The notes under the pieces were generated by a model that saw only the letters and a list, made by a program, of their open reading frames with translations, made no database searches and was not told the DNA's origin. Position numbers and translations under genes: made by a program. From an uncultured Clostridia bacterium (lineage in GTDB: Bacteria; Bacillota_A; Clostridia; TANB77; CAG-508), in assembly GCA_944390995.1 (NCBI GenBank), contig CALXSA010000024.1:1-18860 (forward strand): a DNA stretch of 18,860 nt. Direction: 5' to 3'. Below are positions 1-8,300 of the stretch, piece after piece (the stretch's first letter is position 1; every line of letters starts with the position of its first letter).

Positions 1-77
1 TTATAATATGTCAAATAACATTTTTTATTCAAACTTTTTTATAATACTCCGCCATAACTGTCTAAACTTATTTAAAT

Positions 78-151
78 TGGAGGCGCCACCCGGATTCGAA
101 CCGGGGATCAGAGTTTTGCAGACTCATGCCTTACCACTTGGCTATGGCACC
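78..151 (-). tRNA. tRNA-Cys (anticodon GCA)
   Basis: The reverse complement folds as a complete cloverleaf. Acceptor GGTGCCA pairs with TGGCGCC through one G-T wobble, the anticodon loop is CTGCAAA with anticodon GCA, and the T-arm contains GGTTCGAATCC. The discriminator base is T, as usual for tRNA-Cys. The 3' CCA is encoded (plus-strand 78-80 reads TGG). The mature body without CCA is 71 nt, the normal short length for this tRNA. Confidence 0.96.
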
Positions 152-225
152 ATATTGGACTTAGTAAATAGTCTCTACACAATATATATGCGCATAAATA
201 AAAAATAGTACGATTTTTTTAATAT

Positions 226-254
226 TTTATATTAAGAAATTTCATGACCAACAA
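226..254 (-). promoter_or_regulatory. Possible promoter for tRNA-Cys
   Basis: On the minus strand TTGTTG (249-254) is followed after exactly 17 nt by TATAAA (226-231), about 70 nt upstream of the tRNA-Cys 5' end. It would allow tRNA-Cys to be transcribed independently of tRNA-Gly. The sequence is AT-rich, so a chance match is possible, and co-transcription from the tRNA-Gly promoter is the alternative. The rest of the spacer between the two tRNAs (152-298) shows nothing else. Confidence 0.4.
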
Positions 255-298
255 GGTTAAAGTTTCTAAGAATGTGAAAATACGTTTTAATAAAAAAA

Positions 299-374
299 TG
301 GAGCGGGAAACGGGGCTCAAACCCGCGACCTCTGCCTTGGCAAGGCAGCGCTCTATCAACTGAGCTATTCCCGC
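299..374 (-). tRNA. tRNA-Gly (anticodon GCC)
   Basis: The reverse complement folds as a full cloverleaf: acceptor GCGGGAA/TTCCCGC, D-arm AGCTCAGTTGATAGAGC, anticodon stem-loop CTGCC TTGCCAA GGCAG with anticodon GCC, and T-arm GCGGGTTTGAGCCCCG. The 3' CCA is encoded (plus-strand 299-301 reads TGG). A run of T follows the CCA on the minus strand. Confidence 0.97.
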
Positions 375-397
375 GTTTCATTCACAGAACAATTAAT

Positions 398-426
398 ATA
401 ATAGCAAAAACAAACTCAAAAGTCAA
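398..426 (-). promoter_or_regulatory. Sigma-A-type promoter of the tRNA genes
   Basis: On the minus strand TTGACT (421-426) is separated by exactly 17 nt from TATTAT (398-403). This is close to consensus and lies about 24 nt upstream of the tRNA-Gly 5' end, as expected for a stable-RNA promoter. The plus-strand sequence between here and the adhesin regulatory region (430-500) is a T/C-rich tract with nothing recognisable. Confidence 0.8.
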
Positions 427-502
427 TAGGTATGAGAAATTTTTTTCCTTTTTCCTTTTTCCCTAACAAATTCGCAAAAAAACCACCAAAACCATTGAAA
501 AT

Positions 503-545
503 ATTACAAAAATGTAATATAATTGTAATATGACTGTAATATTTC
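503..545 (+). promoter_or_regulatory. TGTAAT operator-like array upstream of adhesin 1
   Basis: Three direct copies of TGTAAT start at 513, 524 and 535, so the spacing is exactly 11 bp, about one helical turn. The first copy is also the right arm of a perfect inverted repeat, ATTACA-AAAA-TGTAAT (503-518). Same-face 11-bp half-sites are typical of co-operatively bound activators such as response regulators. The inverted repeat, but not the full array, recurs upstream of adhesin 2 at 5187-5201. That it binds a regulator is inference. Confidence 0.55.
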
Positions 546-557
546 AGGTTTTCATTA

Positions 558-649
558 TCCGTAAGCATATATTTGGCATTTGTGCAGATAATGGGAGAAC
601 TGGAATAAATTGATATTGACGAAAAACAAAAAAATAACTACAATATAAT
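558..649 (+). promoter_or_regulatory. Probable adhesin 1 promoter region with TCCGTAAGCA box
   Basis: TCCGTAAGCA (558-567) is repeated exactly upstream of adhesin 2 (5242-5251), about 40 bp after the TGTAAT element in both cases. Downstream are TTGACG (616-621) and a consensus TATAAT (644-649). The spacing between them is 22 nt, too long for a standard sigma-A promoter, and no alternative -35 box lies 17 nt before the TATAAT. The arrangement suggests an activator-dependent promoter. The intervening sequence also shares GGGA...AACTGGAA with the adhesin 2 region. Confidence 0.45.
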
Positions 650-683
650 ATAGTATAAAAGGTGAAAAAGGATGGTAGGTAAA

Positions 684-3600
684 ATGAGACTTAAAAAAAT
701 TGTACTAATTTTCGTATTAACATTGCTTGCACTTATTGTGGCAGGGGGCTTTAATGAGTCTAATGCGGCAGATGGAAGCAAATATTTGGGCATTAGGTCG
801 TTAAGAGCAAGTGGCTATGGCTATATGGCTTTTGAGAAGAATGTATGGAAAATTGTTGAATATGAAAGCAACCAAACTACATATGATTACGATAGCACAA
901 TATATTGTTTAAGGGCAGGCCCTGGTTTTGGTTCTAGCAACTTTGGTAGTGGTACACCAGAAATAAGACATTATACAGAGTATTTTGATATGAAAGACCC
1001 AGATTCAATAGTGTCACCATATGATGCTGCTATTCCAGAGCCTGGTAGTGAGACATATAATTCTTTGTTATGGTTACTAGAGAATGTATATGTTGCTCCA
1101 TCATCAAACCCTGTTGGAACTGAAGCTCAAGATGCAGCAGAGTTCAAAAGCCAGCTATTAAGAGCTGCTGGAGTTCAAGAGGGTCTACTTACAGATGACG
1201 ATATTGATGTAGTGCAACAGCTTGCAGTATGGCATTTTACAAACATGGGCGACAACAACTATGATGCTGGAACAACAGGTAACTTTGATTTACATGTTAC
1301 AGTGTATCCTGGCACAGATGGAAATTATGAGTCATTAAGCGATGACATGTATTTTGAAAATGGCTGGGATAGGGCAATTGCTGCACAAAAGCTATACAGA
1401 TACCTTGTACAAACAGCAACTTCTATGGGAGCAACTTATCAGCCAGGTACAGCAAGTCAGCCTTATGAAATAGCAGATACAACAAAAACAGTGACAAATG
1501 ACAATAACAACAATTATGTAATAGGTCCATTTAGAATTGAACAAACAAGTACAACACCAGGAACTTTAGAGGGAACATTCCAAAATGGTAATGGAGAGAC
1601 TTTAAACCCAACTTTCCAAGATGAACGAGGACAAAAGTTTGACAGCTTAGAAGACACAGTAGGAAAAGACTTTTACATAGTTTTACCTAACACAACAAAC
1701 ATAGAAAAGATTACATTTACAATAAATGGCTCATATTTTGAAACAACAATTGAGTACTGGTCAGTGGAAAATGCACCAGGTGAAGACCAACCAGTAGCAA
1801 TAATTAATAGGGAGAAAAAAGAATATAGCGATTCTACAGAACTTACACAAGAGCCAGAAAAGATATTCGATTTAGCATTGAGAAAATTTATTGTTTCTAT
1901 TAATGGGGTAGCACCAACAGTAGATAGAGAACCTCAGATAAGTGATGATACATTGGGAGATTTGGCAGATGGCTCAACAACTACAGCTGAAAAAATACAT
2001 CCAAAAGACCCATTAACAGTAAAAACAGGAGATAGTGTAATATACACAATCAGAGTTTATAACGAGGGTGAAGTTGATGGTATAGTAACTGAGATTACCG
2101 ACTACTTACCAGAAGGTTTAGCTCTAAAGGCTAATAGCCAGATAAACACAGATAATGGTTGGACAGCTGGCACAGGAAATGAAATAACTACAGATGCGCT
2201 TGCAGGACAAGTCATACCAGCATTTGATGGAACTACACTTTCATATTTAGATGTACAAGTGGAGTGCGAGGTTACAGCGCATGTAGGACAAGATGATATT
2301 AACCTTAAGAATATTGCTGAAATCACAGGTGCAACAGATTCTGAAGGAAACGACATGACAGATAGAGATTCAACACCAGATAATGTTGATAAAGACAATT
2401 ATGGAAATACCAGTCAAGAAGATGACGACGATTTTGAAGATTTAGTTATATTAGGACAATATTTTGATTTAAGCTTAAGAAAATTTATCATTGCGGTAAA
2501 TGATACAGAGCTTAAAGATGACGAGGGAAATTATTTAAGAGAGCCTCAAGTTGATGTAACAGGCTTGGCAGCAGGAAGTTCTACTACAGCAATATACAAT
2601 CACCCAAAAGAGCCTGTAGCTGTATCAATTGGAGATGAGGTAATATACACAATTAGGGTATACAATGAAGGACAGATTGATGGTTATGTATATGAAATAA
2701 CTGATTATTTGCCAGCAAACCTAGAGTTTGTAAATGATACATTTAATGCTCAATATGGCTGGGAGTTAGGCGCAGACGGAAGAACAATTAAAACAACAAT
2801 AACTTCTCCTGACACAACAAACTCTGCAAGTAGAGATTTAATATATGATAGCAGAAAAGAAGGTTCAGACAAAGTAATATTAGAGGCGTTTGATGGACAA
2901 ACATTAGACTACATTGATGTTCAGATAAAATGTAAGGTTAAAGATACAGCAGTTGCTGAGGAAAAATTAACAAACATTTCTGAGATAACAGACTTCAGAG
3001 ATTCTAACAAAGAAGAAGTACCTGATAGAGATTCAACAGAGGATAATGTTACATTACCATCAGATAGTACGTTACCAGATTACAAAGATGATGAGATAAA
3101 CAGAGGTGATGATTACATCCCAGGTCAAGAAGATGACGACGACTTTGACAAAGTGGTTATTCAAAAGTTTGACCTAAGCTTAAGAAAATTCATCACAGGT
3201 GTAAATGACCAAGTTGTTACAGATAGAGAGCCTGTATTTAGCATAGTAGATGGAGAATATACATACACACATACAAAAGACCCAATCACAGTAGAAACAG
3301 GAGACACTGTAATATATACTTTAAGAATTTACAACGAAGGTGACATTGCAGGATATGCAGACGAAATAAAGGATGATATACCAGAAGGTTTGGAATTCTT
3401 ACCAGATAATGATACAAACATAAACTACAGATGGGTAATGTATGATGCGAATGGAGAGGTTACAGAAAATGTATCAGATGCAGTAAGCATCAGAACAGAT
3501 TACTTATCAAAGGCTCAAGAAGATGAGACTGGAAGGGATAATCTATTAGAAGCATTTGACCCAGAGACAATGAACGAGCCAGACTATAAAGAAGTAAGAA

Positions 3601-4985
3601 TTGCATTTAAGGTAACAGAGCCAAACACATCAGATAGAATAATAATTAATACAGCTGAAATATCTGAGGATAGCAACGAAAATGGAGAGCCTGTAGAAGA
3701 TATAGACTCAACACCAGATAATGACGAGCCAGATGAGGACGATATAGACATTGAGAAAATTAAAGTAAATTACTTTGACTTGGCGCTAAGAAAATTTATC
3801 ACTGGTGTAAATGATGAAGCAATTAGCAACAGAGTACCAGTATTTAGTATAGAAAATGGAGAGTATGTATATACACATCCAAAAGACCCAGTAGAAGTGG
3901 CAAATGGTGACATAGTAATATATACATTAAGAATTTACAACGAAGGACCACAAGCAGGTTATGCTGACGAAGTAAAAGATGATTTGCCAGAGGGCTTGGA
4001 ATTCTTACCAGACAACAGCATAAACACTGAATACAGATGGGTAATGTATGATGCAAACGGAGAAGTTACAGAGAATGTAGCAGATGCAGTAAGTATTAGA
4101 ACAGATTACTTATCAAAAGCTCAAGCAGACGAAACAGGTAGAGACAACTTGATAGAAGGCTTCGATCCAGAGACAATGTCACAACCAGATTACAAAGACT
4201 TACAAATTGCATTTAGAGTAACAGAACCAAATACATCAGATAGAGTGCTAATTAATACAGCTGAGATTTCTGAAGATAGTGACGAAAACGGAGACCCAGT
4301 GGTGGATATAGACTCAACACCAGATAATGACAACGACGATGAAGACGACATTGATATAGAGAAAGTAAAAGTTTCATACTTTGACTTGGCACTAAGAAAG
4401 ATTATATCAAAAGTAACAATGACATTAGATGGAAAGACAACAGTTGAGGAAACTGGTCATAAATTCGAAGATGACCCAGAAGAAGTTGTTAAAATAGAGC
4501 TTGGAAACCACAAGATAGAAGACTCAGTAATTAAATTTACATATCAAATACGTATTACAAATGAAGGTACGAAAGCAGGATATGCATACGAAATAAAGGA
4601 CTACATACCTGAAGGACTAGAATTTGTGGAAGAAGACAATGAAGGCTGGGTACTATCAGAAGACGGAAAAACAGTAACAACAGACCAATTAAAGGATGTG
4701 TTGCTAGAGCCAGGAGATAGCGCAGTAGTTGAAATAACATTAAGATGGATAAATGGACAAACAAACCTTGGTGTAAAACAAAACTGGGCAGAGATTTCAG
4801 AAGATAGCGACGACGATATAGACTCAACACCAGACAACAAAGTAGAAGGAGAGGACGACATAGACGAGGCATCAGTTGTACTATCTATAGTAACAGGTAT
4901 TGGAGAAAACTACGCATTAGTAATAACAGCAGTACTTGTAATATCAGCAGGAGGAATATTCTTGATAAAGAGATTTGTACTATAA
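684..4985 (+). CDS. Large secreted thioester-domain adhesin with five DUF11-like repeats (adhesin 1)
   Basis: About 1433 residues. A signal peptide (MRLKKIVLIF..., probable cleavage near residue 30) is followed by a Cys-Gln thioester (TQXA-type) domain with Cys75 in IYCLRAG and Gln179 in QQLAVW. In this family the two side chains form an internal thioester that bonds covalently to host surfaces. A further beta-rich region reaches about residue 390. Five DUF11-like modules follow, each opening with F-D-L-[AS]-L-R-K, at 395, 594, 829, 1031 and 1233. They contain GD.VIYT.R.YNEG, a D.LPEGL-like motif, an NIAEI/NTAEI strand and DSTPDN, and are joined by Asp/Glu-rich linkers. The C-terminus is SIVTG, a hydrophobic segment (about 1410-1428) and KRFVL. 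No LPXTG is present. ATG 684 is preferred to ATG 672 because AGGATGGTAG and the MR.KK start are conserved in adhesin 2. It sits on its own transcription unit. Function rests on domain recognition; ligand unknown. Confidence 0.88.
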   Translation: MRLKKIVLIFVLTLLALIVAGGFNESNAADGSKYLGIRSLRASGYGYMAFEKNVWKIVEYESNQTTYDYDSTIYCLRAGPGFGSSNFGSGTPEIRHYTEYFDMKDPDSIVSPYDAAIPEPGSETYNSLLWLLENVYVAPSSNPVGTEAQDAAEFKSQLLRAAGVQEGLLTDDDIDVVQQLAVWHFTNMGDNNYDAGTTGNFDLHVTVYPGTDGNYESLSDDMYFENGWDRAIAAQKLYRYLVQTATSMGATYQPGTASQPYEIADTTKTVTNDNNNNYVIGPFRIEQTSTTPGTLEGTFQNGNGETLNPTFQDERGQKFDSLEDTVGKDFYIVLPNTTNIEKITFTINGSYFETTIEYWSVENAPGEDQPVAIINREKKEYSDSTELTQEPEKIFDLALRKFIVSINGVAPTVDREPQISDDTLGDLADGSTTTAEKIHPKDPLTVKTGDSVIYTIRVYNEGEVDGIVTEITDYLPEGLALKANSQINTDNGWTAGTGNEITTDALAGQVIPAFDGTTLSYLDVQVECEVTAHVGQDDINLKNIAEITGATDSEGNDMTDRDSTPDNVDKDNYGNTSQEDDDDFEDLVILGQYFDLSLRKFIIAVNDTELKDDEGNYLREPQVDVTGLAAGSSTTAIYNHPKEPVAVSIGDEVIYTIRVYNEGQIDGYVYEITDYLPANLEFVNDTFNAQYGWELGADGRTIKTTITSPDTTNSASRDLIYDSRKEGSDKVILEAFDGQTLDYIDVQIKCKVKDTAVAEEKLTNISEITDFRDSNKEEVPDRDSTEDNVTLPSDSTLPDYKDDEINRGDDYIPGQEDDDDFDKVVIQKFDLSLRKFITGVNDQVVTDREPVFSIVDGEYTYTHTKDPITVETGDTVIYTLRIYNEGDIAGYADEIKDDIPEGLEFLPDNDTNINYRWVMYDANGEVTENVSDAVSIRTDYLSKAQEDETGRDNLLEAFDPETMNEPDYKEVRIAFKVTEPNTSDRIIINTAEISEDSNENGEPVEDIDSTPDNDEPDEDDIDIEKIKVNYFDLALRKFITGVNDEAISNRVPVFSIENGEYVYTHPKDPVEVANGDIVIYTLRIYNEGPQAGYADEVKDDLPEGLEFLPDNSINTEYRWVMYDANGEVTENVADAVSIRTDYLSKAQADETGRDNLIEGFDPETMSQPDYKDLQIAFRVTEPNTSDRVLINTAEISEDSDENGDPVVDIDSTPDNDNDDEDDIDIEKVKVSYFDLALRKIISKVTMTLDGKTTVEETGHKFEDDPEEVVKIELGNHKIEDSVIKFTYQIRITNEGTKAGYAYEIKDYIPEGLEFVEEDNEGWVLSEDGKTVTTDQLKDVLLEPGDSAVVEITLRWINGQTNLGVKQNWAEISEDSDDDIDSTPDNKVEGEDDIDEASVVLSIVTGIGENYALVITAVLVISAGGIFLIKRFVL
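3168..4379 (+). repeat. Tandem 606-bp DUF11 modules in adhesin 1
   Basis: Two consecutive modules, 3168-3773 and 3774-4379, have exactly the same length (606 bp, 202 codons) and long stretches of near-identical sequence, for example around YRWVMYDANGEVTENV and IRTDYLSKAQ. A third 606-bp copy is module 6 of adhesin 2 (11544-12149). Equal length and high similarity suggest recent duplication or gene conversion, and would favour change of module number by homologous recombination. Confidence 0.85.
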
Positions 4986-5000
4986 AAAGTAAGTAATTAA

Positions 5001-5032
5001 AAAGAAAGCAGCTTAGATTGCTTTCTTTTTTT
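5001..5032 (+). terminator. Rho-independent terminator of adhesin 1
   Basis: AAAGAAAGCA (5001-5010) pairs perfectly with TGCTTTCTTT (5019-5028) around an 8-nt loop, running into a T tract. It lies 16 nt after the stop codon. The terminator of adhesin 2 (12781-12815) begins with the same bases, AAAGAAAGCAG, so the terminator seems to have been duplicated with the gene. Confidence 0.9.
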
Positions 5033-5036
5033 CTTG

Positions 5037-5101
5037 CTGTTTTTTTCCTCCGTCCCTAAAAACAGTTTTTTGCTGTTTTTGGGGACGGAGGAAAAAAACA
5101 G
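5037..5101. repeat. 29-bp dispersed repeat as an inverted pair
   Basis: Two copies of a 29-bp element lie head to head: 5037-5065 (reverse orientation) and 5073-5101 (forward), separated by TTTTTTG. The arms are complementary at 28 of 29 positions, the exception being a G-T wobble. The forward unit has the pattern CTGTTTTT, core GGGACGGAG, AAAAAACAG, so each unit is also self-complementary at its ends. Related copies lie at 11059-11081 and 15623-15651. It looks like a short non-autonomous mobile or REP-like element; no transposase is present in the window. It could also act as a second, bidirectional terminator. Confidence 0.85.
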
Positions 5102-5186
5102 TTTTACACTAAATCTACGGAAATTTGCGGTTGAGCAGATTTTAAGGAGAAAAAACTAGAGTTAATTTTCATATAATACAAAATTG

Positions 5187-5324
5187 TTACAAAAATGTAA
5201 TATAAATTTAATAAATAGGGATAGATTGTGGAAAAGTACCTTCCGTAAGCACAAAAAAGTGGGGATAAAAAACTGGAAAAAACTGCGATTGACTTAGGTA
5301 CAGCAAGTTTGTAAAATATATAAT
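5187..5324 (+). promoter_or_regulatory. Regulatory region of adhesin 2, homologous to that of adhesin 1
   Basis: This region shares with 503-649 an inverted repeat TTACA-AAAA-TGTAA (5187-5200), TCCGTAAGCA (5242-5251), a GGGGA...AACTGGAA stretch, TTGACT (5289-5294) and TATAAT (5319-5324) followed by ATAG. The TTGACT-to-TATAAT distance is 24 nt, again too long for a standard promoter. The additional 11-bp TGTAAT copies found upstream of adhesin 1 have decayed or are absent. The two adhesins are therefore probably co-regulated, with differing strength. Positions 5102-5186 show nothing else. Confidence 0.5.
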
Positions 5325-5396
5325 ATAGTAAATTATAAAGTATAGAAGGAAAATTTAGTTTCTATTCAATTATTGATAAGAGAGGATGGTAGACAT

Positions 5397-8300
5397 ATGA
5401 GAGTAAAAAAAGTAATAGTAACTTTTGTACTATCTTTGATTGCACTTATACTTGGAGGAGTGCTTAATGTTTCAAATGCAGCTACTGGAAGTAAGTATCT
5501 AGGTATACAGCCACTAAGGTCAACCGGTTATGGCTATCAGGCATTTGACAAAAATATTTGGAAAATTGTGGAATATGAGGCAAACCAAACTACATATGAT
5601 TACGATAGCACAATATATTGTTTAAGGGCAGGACCTGGCTTTGGTTCTGAGATTTTTGGTAGTGGTACTCCAGCAATTAGACATTATACGGAGTATTTTA
5701 ATATGAAAGACCCTGATTCAATTGTATCACCATATGATGTTGCTATTCCAGAGCCTGGTAGTGAGACATATAATTCTTTACTATGGTTACTTGAAAACGT
5801 ATATGTTGCACCATCATCAACTCCGGTTGGAAATGAAGCTCAGGATGCAGCAGAGTTTAAGAGCCAATTACTTGCAGCAGCAGGAATACAAGAAAACTTA
5901 TTAACAGATGATGATATAGATGCGGTACAGCAGCTTGCAGTATGGCATTTTACAAACATGGGAGATGGAAATTACGATGCAGGTACAAATGGAAACTTTG
6001 ATTTACACGTTACTGTAGACCCGGGATATGATAGAAATTATATGTCTTTAAGTGATAATACATATTTTACAAATGGCTGGAACAGAGCAATAGCTGCACA
6101 AAAACTATACAGATACCTTGTACAGACAGCAACATCTATGGGGGCAACATATAAGCCAAGTACAGCAAGTCAGCCATATGAAATAGCAGAAACACAGGTT
6201 AGCGTGGCTCAAGATGGAAACAATTATGTAATAGGACCATATAGAATAGAGCAGATAAGCCAAACTACTGGCACACTAGAAGGAGTGTTTCAAAATGGCA
6301 ATGGAGAAACTTTAAGCCCAACATTACAGGATGAAAGTGGAAAGAGATTTAACAGCTTAGAAGAAACAATTGGAAAGAATTTCTTCATAGTTTTACCAGA
6401 CACAACTAACATAGAGAGACTAATTTTTACAATAAATGGTTCATATTTTGAGACGACTATACAATATTGGTCAGTTGAAAATGCACCAGGAGAAGACCAA
6501 CCAGTAGCAATAGTTGATAGGGAAAAGAAAGATTATACAGACTCTAAAGAGATTACATATGAGGAAGAAAAAATATACGATTTAGCGCTAAGAAAGTTTA
6601 TTACTTCAATAAATAATGTGCCTGTGGAACCAAGTAGGGAGCCACAAATTAGTAGTGATACATTAGCAGATTTAAGAGATGGAAGGACAACAACTGCGGA
6701 AAAAATACATCCTAAAAACCCATTAACAGTACAAACTGGAGATACTGTTGTATATACAATAAGGGTATATAACGAAGGGGAAGAAGATGCGATAGTAAGA
6801 GAGGTAACGGACTATTTACCAGATGGACTAGAATTCAAAGAAGATAGTGATATAAACAGGGATAATGGCTGGGGATATCTTAACTTAAGATGGTACTTGG
6901 GTTATGGAGACATTGTTCTTACACATGCTCTTGACGGAGAAGTTATACCTGGCTTTGATGGTACAAAATTAAGCTACTTAGATTTACAAATAGAATGTGT
7001 TGTTACAGCAGAAGCAGGGAAAAGTGACACAAAACTTAAAAACATAGCTGAGATAACAGAAATAACTGATACAGAAGGCGAACCAGTAGAGGATAGAGAT
7101 TCAACTCCAGAGAATGTTAGAGATTTGGAAAACTATGGGGAAGAAAGCCAAGAAGATGATGACGATTTTGAGGACTTAATTTTGCCTAAAAAGTCATTTG
7201 ATTTGAGCTTGAGAAAATTTATTACTGCGGTTAATGACACAGAATTAAAAGATGCAGAAGGAAATTATTTAAGAGCGCCACAAGTTGATGTAACAGCGCT
7301 TGCTTCAGGTGCTGCAACAACAGCTACATACAACCACACAAAAGAAACTTTAGGAGTGGAAGTTGGAGATGAGGTAATATATACAATTAGAGTGTACAAC
7401 GAGGGTGAATTAAATGGATATGTAACTGAAATTAGAGACTATTTACCAACAAATCTAGAGTTTGTAAATGATAGCTTTAACCAAGAAAGAGGATGGGTTC
7501 TAGATGCAGATGGCAGAACAGTTACAACAGACCTTACATCACCAGACTCGCAACATGCAGCAGCAAGAGACGCAATCTATGCAAATAGGAAAACAGGAAC
7601 AGATAAAGTTTTGCTTGATGCATTTAATGGTACTACTTTGGACTATATTGATGTACAAATAAAATGTAAGGTAAAAGATACTGCTTTACCTGGGGAGAAA
7701 TTAACAAACATCGCAGATATTACAGGACATATTGACGAAGACAAAAACCAAGTAACAGATATAGATTCTCAACCTGGAAATGTAACTTATCCTAATGATA
7801 GCACACTTCCTAATTATAGAGATGACGAGATAAATAGAGGGGATAAATACATACCAGGTCAACAAGATGATGACGACTTTGAGAAAGTTGTTGTTGAGGA
7901 GTTTGATTTGGCTCTAAGAAAATACATTACCTCTATAACTTCTGGAGACCAAACGACAGAGTATGATAGAGTACCGCGAATTACGCAACAACAAATTGAC
8001 GGACTATTAAATGGAAGCATAAATACAGCAGAAAAGACACATACAAAAGAGCCTATACAAGTAAAAACTGGTGATAGAGTACTTTATACAATAATGATAT
8101 ACAATGAAGGAAGCGTGGATGGATATGCTTCAGAAATAACAGACTTTTTGCCAGATGGCTTGAGGTTTGTAGAAGACAGCAAAATAAATAAACAGTATGG
8201 CTGGACAAACCCAAGCGGTGATGGCAGAACCATTGTCACAACAGCATTAGCAGATGACATTATATATAAAGTTGAAAATGTAGATGGGACAGCTCAGCTT

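Noticed and set aside
8..208. 66-residue plus-strand ORF
   Set aside because: It runs through the complement of the tRNA-Cys gene and has no SD or recognisable product.
550..660. A c-di-GMP or other riboswitch upstream of the adhesins
   Set aside because: The shared TCCGTAAGCA and GGGA blocks do not match a known aptamer I can recognise and no paired core is visible; the motifs look like DNA sites.
672..683. ATG 672 as start of adhesin 1
   Set aside because: It touches the GG of the SD-like sequence with no proper spacing; ATG 684 has the same context as adhesin 2.
5373..5396. TTG start extending adhesin 2 by eight residues
   Set aside because: Alignment with adhesin 1 (both MR.KK) and the placement of GAGGATGG favour ATG 5397.
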